Assembly (NCBI GenBank): GCA_900468065.1
Contig: UBTA01000093.1
Span: 4,866-51,912, forward strand
DNA from: Hyphomicrobiales bacterium
Lineage (GTDB): Bacteria > Pseudomonadota > Alphaproteobacteria > Rhizobiales > Rhizobiaceae
Reading direction: 5' to 3'
DNA length: 47,047 nt
Below the pieces are notes generated by a model. It was not told the origin of the DNA. It ran no database searches and was given only the letters and a program-made list of their open reading frames with translations. The translations under genes and the position numbers were made by a program. Positions 37,635 through 44,491 of the stretch are shown one piece after another (positions within the stretch are counted from its first letter, which is position 1; every line of letters starts with the position of its first letter).

Positions 37635-38567
37635 ATGACTGCACGCATGAATATTCGCCCATTGGGAAACATGGGAAACCAGATGCTGCAGTATATGTTT
37701 GCCCTTAGCGTGCGCGATCAGGCCGGTAAACTGGAAATATTCGGTCACGATCTTCCTTTGTGGAACATCAAAGCGCCTGCACCCACCGATTTTTCATCAA
37801 AACCTTTGATATTGCGCGGTCAGCATTACATCGATGCTACGAAAGTGGCGAATTTGATCCGTGCCGGAAAAATCCGTGACTGCGAAATGCGCGGCCTGGG
37901 CTTCCAGATGAGCAACTACGGCACGCGCCAACGATACGAGGCCGTGTTTAACGCCGAGACCGTCAATGTCGCGGGATACGGACCTGAGCATGTTGTCTTC
38001 AACGTTCGCGGAGCCGAAATCCTTGATCGGAAACACGATGACTATGGTCCCGTGCCCCTGTCGTTCATCGATCAGGTTATCAAGGCATCCGGCGCAAAGC
38101 CGGTATTCATGGGGCAACTCGGCGACGATTTCTATTCGCAGCGGCTGCGGGAACGGTATGCGGGCTCGATCTTTCAGCCAAGCCGTGGGGCCCTGATCGA
38201 TTTCGAAGTGCTGCGCCGGTCCCACCAGATCGCGATTGCCGTCAGCACGTTTTCCTGGGTTGCTGCCTGGCTATCGAAGGCCAGGGTCATTCATGTGCCG
38301 CTATCCGGGCTTCTCAACCCGCAGCAGAGACCGGACATCGATCTTCTGCCGGAAAATGATGAGCGCTACCGTTTCTATGAATGTACCCCGCGCCGCTGGA
38401 CGGCAAGTGCAGAGGATATTGAACACCTTTGGGCGCCCCGCCAGCATCAGCAACTCGACGCAGAGCAAATTCGGCAGCTGAAGACGGCCGCGCGCCGCAA
38501 AACAGCGGCAGCGAGAGTGTGGAGAAACATCCGCACCAACGCGCAGGTCAGGCTGGGACTAGCCTGA
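37635..38567 (+). CDS. GT11-like (fucosyltransferase-fold) glycosyltransferase
   Basis: The 310-residue protein starts with LGNMGNQMLQYMFALS, very close to the GNQxFQY donor-site motif of alpha-1,2-fucosyltransferases, and has STFSWVAAWLSKARV near 210-225, matching the SSFSWWAAW region of GT11. The usual HxRxGD motif is not clear; the equivalent stretch reads VVFNVRGAEIL. It is thus GT11-like but possibly with another donor. The C-terminus is basic. ATG 37635 has a weak ribosome-binding site; ATG 37647 is possible. It sits between the lrp remnant and intact lrp, in opposite orientation to both. Confidence 0.65.
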   Translation: MTARMNIRPLGNMGNQMLQYMFALSVRDQAGKLEIFGHDLPLWNIKAPAPTDFSSKPLILRGQHYIDATKVANLIRAGKIRDCEMRGLGFQMSNYGTRQRYEAVFNAETVNVAGYGPEHVVFNVRGAEILDRKHDDYGPVPLSFIDQVIKASGAKPVFMGQLGDDFYSQRLRERYAGSIFQPSRGALIDFEVLRRSHQIAIAVSTFSWVAAWLSKARVIHVPLSGLLNPQQRPDIDLLPENDERYRFYECTPRRWTASAEDIEHLWAPRQHQQLDAEQIRQLKTAARRKTAAARVWRNIRTNAQVRLGLA

Positions 38568-38629
38568 ACCAGCCTTATTCGTTTCCTTTCGGAAAATATG
38601 GCGAAATTCTACGCGCGCGTTCGGCGGCC

Positions 38630-39097
38630 TTAAATAGCCACCAGCCCGACGCTCTTCACCTGGCGGATCGTCAGCATGGTGCGCACGGTATCGACGCGGT
38701 CGTTGGCGGTCAGCACCTCGATGACGAAGTCCTGGAAGACCGTCAGGTTCTCCGACACACAGTGCAGGAGGAAGTCGCTTTCGCCTGAGACCATCCAGGC
38801 CTGGCGCACCAGCGGCCAGGCATTCGTCGCTGCGGCAAAGGCCTTGAGGTCCGCTTCCGACTGATGCTTCAGACCGACCATACAGAAAGCCACCAGATCA
38901 AAGCCGAGTGAAGGTGCGTTCAGCAGGGCGTGATAGCCCTTGATGACGCCCCCCTCCTCCAGCTTGCGAACACGGCGCAGGCATGGAGGAGCAGAGATTC
39001 CAACCTTCTGCGCGAGCTCGACGTTGGTCATACGCCCGTCACCCTGCAATTCTCGCAGGATCTTTATATCGATGGCATCCAGCTCAGTGCGAAACAC
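38630..39097 (-). CDS. lrp: Lrp/AsnC-family transcriptional regulator
   Basis: The 155-residue product has an N-terminal helix-turn-helix (ELDAIDIKILRELQGDGRMTNVELAQKVGIS, in two parts around residue 20) and a C-terminal RAM ligand-binding domain (SGESDFLLHCV, VDTVRTMLTIRQVK). The start is GTG 39097, with AAGGGG five bases before it; a longer frame to 39157 is rejected. Synteny with trxB and the LsrB gene matches lrp3 of Sinorhizobium meliloti, which heads an lps operon there. Here the downstream genes point the other way, so the gene is probably monocistronic. It is divergent from trxB. Confidence 0.92.
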   Translation of the reverse strand: MFRTELDAIDIKILRELQGDGRMTNVELAQKVGISAPPCLRRVRKLEEGGVIKGYHALLNAPSLGFDLVAFCMVGLKHQSEADLKAFAAATNAWPLVRQAWMVSGESDFLLHCVSENLTVFQDFVIEVLTANDRVDTVRTMLTIRQVKSVGLVAI

Positions 39098-39140
39098 GTG
39101 CGCCCCTTGTTCAATATGAGTCGGCCATATCTGCCCGAAA

Positions 39141-39150
39141 TTGGGCCCAA
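39141..39150. promoter_or_regulatory. TTGGGCCCAA palindrome in the lrp promoter region
   Basis: A perfect 10-base palindrome lies 44 bases upstream of the lrp start, in the lrp/trxB divergent gap. It could be a site for Lrp itself or for LsrB, whose Sinorhizobium ortholog is reported to bind upstream of lrp3. The assignment is inference. Confidence 0.35.
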
Positions 39151-39227
39151 CTCGCAAGAAAATTTCGCGGCCGCGATAAAAAAGTGCGCAGGCTCAGCAT
39201 GTACTGTTGGTAAAGTCGGACCCGCAC

Positions 39228-39256
39228 TTGAATATGAAGGGGCTGCGTTCATAAAT
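39228..39256 (+). promoter_or_regulatory. Probable trxB promoter
   Basis: TTGAAT (39228-39233), a 17-base spacer and ATAAAT (39251-39256) form a good sigma-70-type promoter, ending 61 bases before the trxB ATG. Confidence 0.5.
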
Positions 39257-39316
39257 GTAGGCTTCACCGACGACGGACAATCCGTGCGCATGCACGGGAA
39301 AGACAGGACCTGGCCC

Positions 39317-40291
39317 ATGACTGCCCGACACACCAAAGTTCTCATCATCGGCTCAGGCCCGGCCGGCTATACTGCTGCCATCTATTCGGCACGCGCGCTG
39401 CTCAATCCGGTTCTGATCGCCGGCATGGAACAGGGTGGCCAGCTGATGATCACCACCGATGTCGAGAACTATCCGGGCTACGCCGATCCGGTCCAGGGTC
39501 CGTGGATGATGGAGCAGATGCTCAAGCAGGCGAGCCATGTCGGCGCCGAGATCGTCAACGATCTGGTGACCGACGTCGATATGTCGGTGCGCCCGTTCCG
39601 GCTGAAGACCGACAGCGGCACCGACTGGACGGCCGACGTTTTGATCATCGCCACCGGCGCCAAGGCGAAGTGGCTGGGCATCGAGAGCGAGCCGACCTTC
39701 CAGGGGTTTGGAGTTTCGGCCTGCGCCACCTGCGACGGCTTCTTCTATCGCAACAAGGACGTGATCGTCGTCGGCGGCGGCAATTCTGCCGTCGAGGAAG
39801 CGCTGTACCTGTCCAACCTTGCCAAGACCGTCACGGTGGTGCACCGCCGCGATCATTTCCGCGCCGAAAAGATCCTGCAGGAACGGCTGTTTGCCAAGGC
39901 GAACGTCAAGATCATCTGGGATCACGAAGTGACCGAATATACCGGTGCTGCGGCCAAGCCCCCGATGCCGGCTTCAGTCAGCGGCGTCAAGCTGCGCAAT
40001 ACCAAGACGGGTGCGCTGAGCGAGATGCCGATCGACGGCGTGTTCGTCGCCATCGGCCACGCGCCGGCGGTCGAACTGTTCAAGGACAAGCTGCGCCTGA
40101 AGCCGAATGGCTATCTCTGGACAGCGCCCGATTCGACTGCCACGGATGTGGCTGGCGTCTACGCGGCCGGCGATGTGACCGACGATATCTACCGTCAGGC
40201 GATCACCGCTGCCGGAATGGGCTGCATGGCAGCGCTTGAAGCCGAAAAATATCTGGCGGGCCATATGCCTGTCGCAATTGCGGCCGAATAG
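39317..40291 (+). CDS. trxB: Thioredoxin-disulfide reductase TrxB
   Basis: The 324-residue flavoprotein transfers electrons from NADPH to thioredoxin. Visible are the FAD loop GSGPAGYTAAIYSARA, the redox-active CATC (C136 and C139), the NADPH loop GGGNSAVEEALYLS, VHRRDHFRAEKIL, and the C-terminal FAD motif VYAAGDVTDDIYRQAITAAG. The length is normal. ATG 39317 begins MTARHTKVLIIG; a frame open further upstream is rejected because it runs through the lrp promoter. The LysR gene lsrB follows after 114 bases, a gap that contains a GGAGCG/CGCTCC hairpin. Confidence 0.97.
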   Translation: MTARHTKVLIIGSGPAGYTAAIYSARALLNPVLIAGMEQGGQLMITTDVENYPGYADPVQGPWMMEQMLKQASHVGAEIVNDLVTDVDMSVRPFRLKTDSGTDWTADVLIIATGAKAKWLGIESEPTFQGFGVSACATCDGFFYRNKDVIVVGGGNSAVEEALYLSNLAKTVTVVHRRDHFRAEKILQERLFAKANVKIIWDHEVTEYTGAAAKPPMPASVSGVKLRNTKTGALSEMPIDGVFVAIGHAPAVELFKDKLRLKPNGYLWTAPDSTATDVAGVYAAGDVTDDIYRQAITAAGMGCMAALEAEKYLAGHMPVAIAAE

Positions 40292-40405
40292 AAGCCGCGA
40301 AGAATGGGAGCGGTCAAAGAGCGCTCCTGAGTGGGAACAGACAATCAGCCTTATGGCGGAAAACACGAGGCCGTTTTCCGCCACGAGCATCTATTGGGGG
40401 ACACA

Positions 40406-41302
40406 ATGCCGCTAGACTGGGACAAACTGCGTATTTTCCATGCGGCGGCGGAAGCGGGATCGTTCACCCATGCAGCCGACAAGCTGCACCTTTCCCAATC
40501 GGCCATCAGCCGGCAGGTCTCGTCGCTCGAGCAGGATGTCGGCATAAAGCTGTTCCATCGTCATGCGCGCGGCCTGATCCTCACCGAACAGGGCGAAATC
40601 CTCTATCGCACTGCGCATGAAGTGCTGATGAAGCTGGAAAGCGTCAAGGTTCAGCTGACCGAGAACACCGACAAGCCGTCCGGCAAGCTGCGCATCACCA
40701 CGACGGTGGGTCTCGGCCAGGGTTGGCTGACCGACAAGGTGCAGGAATTCCTGTCACTCTATCCCGACATGCAAGTCCAGCTCATCCTCGATAACGAGGA
40801 ACTGGATGTGAACATGCGCCATGCCGACTGCGCCATCCGGCTGCGTCAGCCGCAGCAGTCCGATCTCATCCAGCGCAAGCTGTTCACCGTGCACATGCAC
40901 GTCTATGCGGCGCCCTCCTATATCAACAAGTTTGGCGAGCCGCAGTCGATCGAGGATCTCGATAACCACCGGATCATCACCTTTGGCGAGCCGGCACCGA
41001 ACTATCTGCTCGACGTCAACTGGCTGGAGATCGCCGGCCGGGATTCGGACAATCCCCGCCCCTCGCACCTGCAGATCAACAGCCAGACCTCGATCAAGCG
41101 CGCCTGCCTGCTCGGCATCGGCATTGCCATGATGCCGGACTATATCGTCGGCCGCGATCCGGGCTTGATTCAACTTCCGATCGGTGCCGAGATTCCATCC
41201 TTCGATACCTATTTCTGCTATCCGGACGAGATGAAGAACGCTGCCAAGCTGAAAGTCTTCCGTGATTTCATCGTTGCGAAGGCCCGTAACTGGGCCTTCT
41301 GA
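40406..41302 (+). CDS. lsrB: LysR-family regulator LsrB/VtlR
   Basis: The 298-residue protein begins LDWDKLRIFHAAAEAGSFTH, with helix-turn-helix HLSQSAISRQVSSLE, and has a LysR effector domain with cysteines C142, C234 and C271. Position between trxB and tandem AbcR sRNAs identifies it as the ortholog of LsrB in Sinorhizobium, where it controls lrp3-lps genes and oxidative-stress functions and is needed for symbiosis. It also identifies it as VtlR in Agrobacterium/Brucella, where it activates an AbcR sRNA. Its cysteines make redox sensing plausible. GGGGGA precedes ATG 40406. The gene name rests on synteny and sequence character. Confidence 0.85.
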   Translation: MPLDWDKLRIFHAAAEAGSFTHAADKLHLSQSAISRQVSSLEQDVGIKLFHRHARGLILTEQGEILYRTAHEVLMKLESVKVQLTENTDKPSGKLRITTTVGLGQGWLTDKVQEFLSLYPDMQVQLILDNEELDVNMRHADCAIRLRQPQQSDLIQRKLFTVHMHVYAAPSYINKFGEPQSIEDLDNHRIITFGEPAPNYLLDVNWLEIAGRDSDNPRPSHLQINSQTSIKRACLLGIGIAMMPDYIVGRDPGLIQLPIGAEIPSFDTYFCYPDEMKNAAKLKVFRDFIVAKARNWAF

Positions 41303-41474
41303 CGCGGCCTTCGCACATGCACAAAAAACGCTCTACACCTTTCTCCTAGACAAACTATTGTTTTAACTGATTTTTTGCCACATCCCCAGTTTTGGAGGGA
41401 GTACAAGGAATTGAAATCGCCTGAAAATTGCGCAGGAGTGCGTCCCACACATGGCTGTCATGCATATTAAATGA

Positions 41475-41503
41475 TTGCGGGTAGCCCAAAAAACCATCAT
41501 ACC
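41475..41503 (+). promoter_or_regulatory. Probable promoter of the first AbcR-type sRNA
   Basis: TTGCGG (41475-41480), a 17-base spacer and CATACC (41498-41503) end six bases before the repeated CAGCTGATGCA. The second sRNA has the same geometry. Confidence 0.6.
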
Positions 41504-41508
41504 GACTG

Positions 41509-41631
41509 CAGCTGATGCATCTTGGTGGCTTTTTTCCTCCCAGTGCCACCGCAGCAGCTGTTCCCCTCTGGAGGTTTAATTACCTTCATAACTATAAAGG
41601 GCCCAAGTTTTTCTTGTGGCCCTCTTTTTTT
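41509..41631 (+). ncRNA. AbcR/alpha-r15-family small RNA, tandem copy 1
   Basis: The transcript of about 120 bases would begin near CAGCTGATGCA. It contains a 46-base block (41532-41577) identical to copy 2, with the anti-Shine-Dalgarno CCTCC exposed or paired to GGAGG (41570-41574), and ends in its own terminator. AbcR sRNAs bind Hfq and repress many ABC-transporter and other mRNAs by blocking ribosome binding. Location between the lsrB/vtlR gene and an arsR gene is the conserved rhizobial locus. I did not decide which copy is AbcR1 and which AbcR2. Confidence 0.85.
41598..41631 (+). terminator. Terminator of AbcR-type sRNA copy 1
   Basis: AGGGCC (41598-41603) pairs with GGCCCT (41618-41623), followed by C and seven T residues. 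Confidence 0.88.
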
Positions 41632-41683
41632 GCCCAGATTTCAAGAACATCCCTATGGTTGCAATATTTTTTGCCGCTCAGCA

Positions 41684-41712
41684 TTGAAGTCTTCGCGGGG
41701 CTTTCCCATATC
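41684..41712 (+). promoter_or_regulatory. Probable promoter of the second AbcR-type sRNA
   Basis: TTGAAG (41684-41689), exactly 17 bases and CATATC (41707-41712) lie six bases before CAGCTGATGCA of copy 2. This is a better match to alphaproteobacterial promoters than that of copy 1. In Agrobacterium and Brucella VtlR activates one of the AbcR genes, so this region may hold a LysR site. Confidence 0.65.
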
Positions 41713-41717
41713 CAGTT

Positions 41718-41835
41718 CAGCTGATGCAGATGGTGGTCTTTTCCTCCCAGTGCCACCGCAGCAGCTGTTCCCCTCTGGAGGTTTTATAACCTTCACATCT
41801 AAAAGGGCCCTGTCCTCCAGTGGCCCTCTTTTTTT
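41718..41835 (+). ncRNA. AbcR/alpha-r15-family small RNA, tandem copy 2
   Basis: This copy repeats copy 1 about 209 bases downstream. The 46-base block at 41739-41784 is identical; differences lie in the 5' region (CAGATGGTGG against CATCTTGGTGG) and in the segment before and inside the terminator loop. These variable parts could direct the two RNAs to partly different targets. It has its own promoter and terminator, so both copies should be made independently. Confidence 0.85.
41804..41835 (+). terminator. Terminator of AbcR-type sRNA copy 2
   Basis: AGGGCC (41804-41809) pairs with GGCCCT (41822-41827), followed by C and seven T residues (41829-41835). Confidence 0.88.
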
Positions 41836-41898
41836 GCCCAAATTTCCCTTCCCAAACATCTTTCTCCCAAACATCTTTCACAAAGACGTGACTTGAAT

Positions 41899-41946
41899 AT
41901 CGGCAAATCCCGATCTACGTATCGCTATATCGGAATTTAGCGATAC
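41899..41946. promoter_or_regulatory. Double inverted-repeat operator upstream of arsR
   Basis: GTATCGCTA (41919-41927) and TAGCGATAC (41938-41946) form a perfect 9-bp inverted repeat with a 10-base spacer, ending 11 bases before the ArsR start. A second inverted repeat, ATCGG (41899-41903) and CCGAT (41910-41914), lies 26 bases upstream centre to centre. TTGAAT (41893-41898) and TACGTA (41916-41921) may be the promoter. Autoregulation by the ArsR protein is the likely reading. Confidence 0.7.
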
Positions 41947-41957
41947 AGAGTAGACTG

Positions 41958-42251
41958 ATGGACAAGGACGAAATCTTGAAAGCCCTGGCGCACCCCAAGC
42001 GCATCGAGATGCTTGGCTGGATGAAGGAACCAGATGTGCATTTTTCCAGCCAGCATCATCCGCTGGACATGGGTATCTGCGCCAGCCAGTTCGAACGCTG
42101 CGGCCTGTCGCAATCGACCGTGTCTGGCCATCTGTCGATCCTGCAGCGCGCCGATCTGGTCACCACCAAGCGCGTCGGCCAGTGGATTTTCTACAAGCGG
42201 AACGAAGACACAATCGAAGCGTTCCTGAAAGACATCGGCAACACGCTCTGA
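41958..42251 (+). CDS. ArsR/SmtB-family transcriptional regulator
   Basis: The 97-residue winged-helix protein starts DEILKALAHPKRIEMLGWM and has the recognition helix LSQSTVSGHLSILQRADLV and wing TTKRVGQWIFYKRN. Two cysteines (C41 and C48 in GICASQFERCG) lie just before the recognition helix and could sense thiol-reactive compounds or metals, though the classic ArsR CxC motif is absent. An ArsR gene at this place is conserved downstream of the AbcR sRNAs in rhizobia. It probably controls itself and the old yellow enzyme gene that starts 71 bases later. Confidence 0.9.
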   Translation: MDKDEILKALAHPKRIEMLGWMKEPDVHFSSQHHPLDMGICASQFERCGLSQSTVSGHLSILQRADLVTTKRVGQWIFYKRNEDTIEAFLKDIGNTL

Positions 42252-42322
42252 CACGCAGCCTTGCCCAACGTTTTATCCTCCCAAGATAAACATCTCCCCG
42301 CAGAAAACGAAAAGGACTTCCC

Positions 42323-43447
42323 ATGACTTCCCTCTTCGACCCGATCAAGATCGGCGACATCGAGCTTGCCAACCGCATCGTGATGGCGCCCCTGACGCGC
42401 AACCGCTCACCGGGCGCCGTGCCGAACACGCTCAACGTCACCTATTACGAACAGCGCGCCTCCGCCGGCCTCTTGATCACCGAGGCAACCGCCATCACCC
42501 ATCAGGGCCAGGGCTATGCCGACGTTCCCGGCCTCTACACCAAGGAAGCGCTGGACGGCTGGAAACAGGTGACCGCGGCCGTACACAAGGCCGGCGGCAA
42601 GATCGTCGTGCAGATGTGGCATGTCGGCCGTATCTCGCACACGACACTTCAGCCGAACGGCGGCAAGCCGGTGTCGGCATCCGCCATCCAGGCGAAGTCG
42701 AAGACCTATCTGATCAACGAAGACGGCACCGGCACCTTCGCCGAGACCTCCGAGCCGCGTGCGCTCGAACTCTCCGAAATCCCAGGCATCATCGAAGATT
42801 ACCGCAAGGCCGCTCGCGCTGCGATCGATGCCGGTTTTGACGGCGTCGAGATCCATGCGGCCAACGGTTACCTGATCGACCAGTTTCTGCGCTCAGGCTC
42901 CAATGTCCGCACCGACGAATACGGCGGCCCGATCGAAAATCGCGCCCGCTTCCTGTTTGAAGTCGTCGACGCGATCACCAGGGAAATCGGCGAAGGCCGC
43001 ACCGGCATCCGCATTTCGCCAGTGACGCCTGCCAACGATTCGTCCGATCCGGATGCGCAAACACTGTTCACCTACGTCGTCGAGGGATTGGCCAAGTACA
43101 AGCTGTCCTACATTCACATCATCGAGGGTGCGACCGGCGGCCCGCGCGACTTCCAGCAGGGTGACAAGCCGTTCGACTATGCAGCGTTGCGCTCCGCCTA
43201 TGAAAAGGCCGGTGGCAAGGCCGCCTGGATGACCAACAACGGCTACGACCGCGATCTCGCCATTCAGGCCGTCAAGGACGGCAAGACCGACCTCGTCGCC
43301 TTCGGCAAACCGTTCATTTCCAACCCGGATCTGGTCGAGCGCCTGAAGAACAACGCGCCGCTCAACACGCCGGACCAGGCCACCTTCTACGGCGGCGGTG
43401 CCAAGGGCTATACGGACTATCCGGTGCTTGAACAGCAGGTCGCCTAA
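42323..43447 (+). CDS. Old yellow enzyme family alkene reductase (NemA-like)
   Basis: The 374-residue FMN enzyme reduces activated C=C bonds, and often nitro compounds or maleimides, with NAD(P)H. Visible features are NRIVMAPLTRNRS (FMN contact), QMWHVGRISH, the substrate-binding HAANGYLIDQFL with the conserved His-x-x-Asn pair, RTDEYGGPIENRARF and the C-terminal VAFGKPFISNPDLVERL. An adjacent ArsR-type repressor resembles nemR-like control of nemA by electrophiles in other bacteria, though that repressor is of the TetR family. Translation starts at ATG 42323. Confidence 0.93.
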   Translation: MTSLFDPIKIGDIELANRIVMAPLTRNRSPGAVPNTLNVTYYEQRASAGLLITEATAITHQGQGYADVPGLYTKEALDGWKQVTAAVHKAGGKIVVQMWHVGRISHTTLQPNGGKPVSASAIQAKSKTYLINEDGTGTFAETSEPRALELSEIPGIIEDYRKAARAAIDAGFDGVEIHAANGYLIDQFLRSGSNVRTDEYGGPIENRARFLFEVVDAITREIGEGRTGIRISPVTPANDSSDPDAQTLFTYVVEGLAKYKLSYIHIIEGATGGPRDFQQGDKPFDYAALRSAYEKAGGKAAWMTNNGYDRDLAIQAVKDGKTDLVAFGKPFISNPDLVERLKNNAPLNTPDQATFYGGGAKGYTDYPVLEQQVA

Positions 43448-43451
43448 ACAT

Positions 43452-43590
43452 CCACCCTCCCCTTGAGGGGGAGGGTCGGCACGAAGTGCCGGGGTGGGGT
43501 GATTTTCAGCATGCTGCAATCCATTATGGCGCTCGCGGCAATCACCCCCACCCGCCGCTTTGCGGCGACCTCCCCCCTCAAGGGGGAGGT
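43452..43590. repeat. Inverted pair of G/C-rich rhizobial intergenic repeats
   Basis: The left copy (43452-43504) reads CCACCCTCCCC...GAGGGGGAGGGT followed by CGGCACGAAGTGCCG and GGGTGGGGTGATT. The right copy (43540-43590) is its inverted relative: AATCACCCCCACCC, GCCGCTTTGCGGC and ACCTCCCCCCTCAAGGGGGAGGT. Each contains two hairpins, and the copies can also pair with each other. A 35-base spacer contains the palindrome CAGCATGCTG. Such mosaic repeats are frequent between rhizobial genes. The right copy ends only 16 bases before the kinase gene start. Confidence 0.85.
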
Positions 43591-43606
43591 AGACGAAAGA
43601 CGCACG

Positions 43607-44428
43607 ATGTTTGACCGTTTTATCCAGGCCTGGGCACTTGTGCCGGACGGCACCCCTGTCATCACTCATTCCAGCCGCCTCCTTCCCGTCCGCTGGCTAG
43701 GTCTGCCCGCAATGCTGAAGGTGGCGACGGAAGCCGAGGAAAAACGCGGCGGTTTGGTGATGCGATGGTGGGACGGCAAGGGTGCGGCCAAGGTCTACGC
43801 CCATGCGGACAACGCCGTTCTGCTTGAGCGGGCGCAAGGCAAGCGCTCGCTGCTGACGATGGTGATGAACGGCGAAGACGATGCGGCGAGCCGGATCATC
43901 TGCGAGGCAGTTCAAACACTCCACAAACCGTCTGCAAAACCCTATCCCGAGCTTGTTCCCCTCGATAGCTGGTTTCGTGCGCTGGAACCTGCATCCTTGG
44001 CCCATGGCGGCATGTTCAGCACAGCAAACGCTGTCGCAAAGGCGCTGCTTGCAGAGCCCCGCGAGACCGGCGTGCTGCACGGCGATATCCATCACAGCAA
44101 TATTCTCGATTTCGAAGACCGGGGATGGTTGGCCATCGACCCGAAGGGCCTGCTCGGCGAGCGTGGCTACGACTATGCCAACCTGTTCTGCAATCCGGAT
44201 CTATCGGTGACGAGGGATCCCGCAAGACTGCGCCGCCAGCTCCCCATCGTCGCACAGCAATCCGGCCTTGAGCCGGAACGGCTGCTGCGCTGGATCATCG
44301 CCTATGCCGGACTTTCCGCTGCCTGGTTCATCGAGGACGACGGTAATCCGGCACCGGCTCTTCATGTTGCCGAAATCGCCACAGCAGAACTGGCCAGCGG
44401 CATTGGGCCGGTTTCCGGCAAGGCATGA
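43607..44428 (+). CDS. Aminoglycoside/hydroxyurea phosphotransferase family protein (streptomycin 6-kinase-like)
   Basis: The 273-residue protein matches the APH(6)/StrB-type kinase family. It has VMRWWDGKGAAKVYAHADNAVLLERA in the N-terminal lobe and catalytic-loop residues in VLHGDIHHSNIL (Asp and Asn). The downstream metal-binding segment is WLAIDPKGLLGERGYDYANLFCNP. Family members phosphorylate streptomycin or small hydroxyureas; chromosomal versions may have other substrates. I chose ATG 43607 (MFDRFIQAW); an open frame upstream from 43463 is only the repeat read in frame. The nearest purine-rich site, GGGGGAGGT, is supplied by the repeat but sits too far (17 bases), so initiation may be weak. 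Confidence 0.85.
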   Translation: MFDRFIQAWALVPDGTPVITHSSRLLPVRWLGLPAMLKVATEAEEKRGGLVMRWWDGKGAAKVYAHADNAVLLERAQGKRSLLTMVMNGEDDAASRIICEAVQTLHKPSAKPYPELVPLDSWFRALEPASLAHGGMFSTANAVAKALLAEPRETGVLHGDIHHSNILDFEDRGWLAIDPKGLLGERGYDYANLFCNPDLSVTRDPARLRRQLPIVAQQSGLEPERLLRWIIAYAGLSAAWFIEDDGNPAPALHVAEIATAELASGIGPVSGKA

Positions 44429-44491
44429 TTTACCGGCTGTACAACGCCGATCTCGCAGCTTAGAGCTTCGCCAAATTGCTGGAGGCCCCTA

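Noticed and set aside
41509..41835. CRISPR-like reading of the repeated sequence after lsrB
   Set aside because: Only two copies, each with its own terminator and promoter and the AbcR sRNA architecture, so not a repeat-spacer array.
43463..43606. Upstream extension of the streptomycin-kinase-like gene
   Set aside because: The extra 48 residues are translated intergenic repeat; family similarity begins at 43607.
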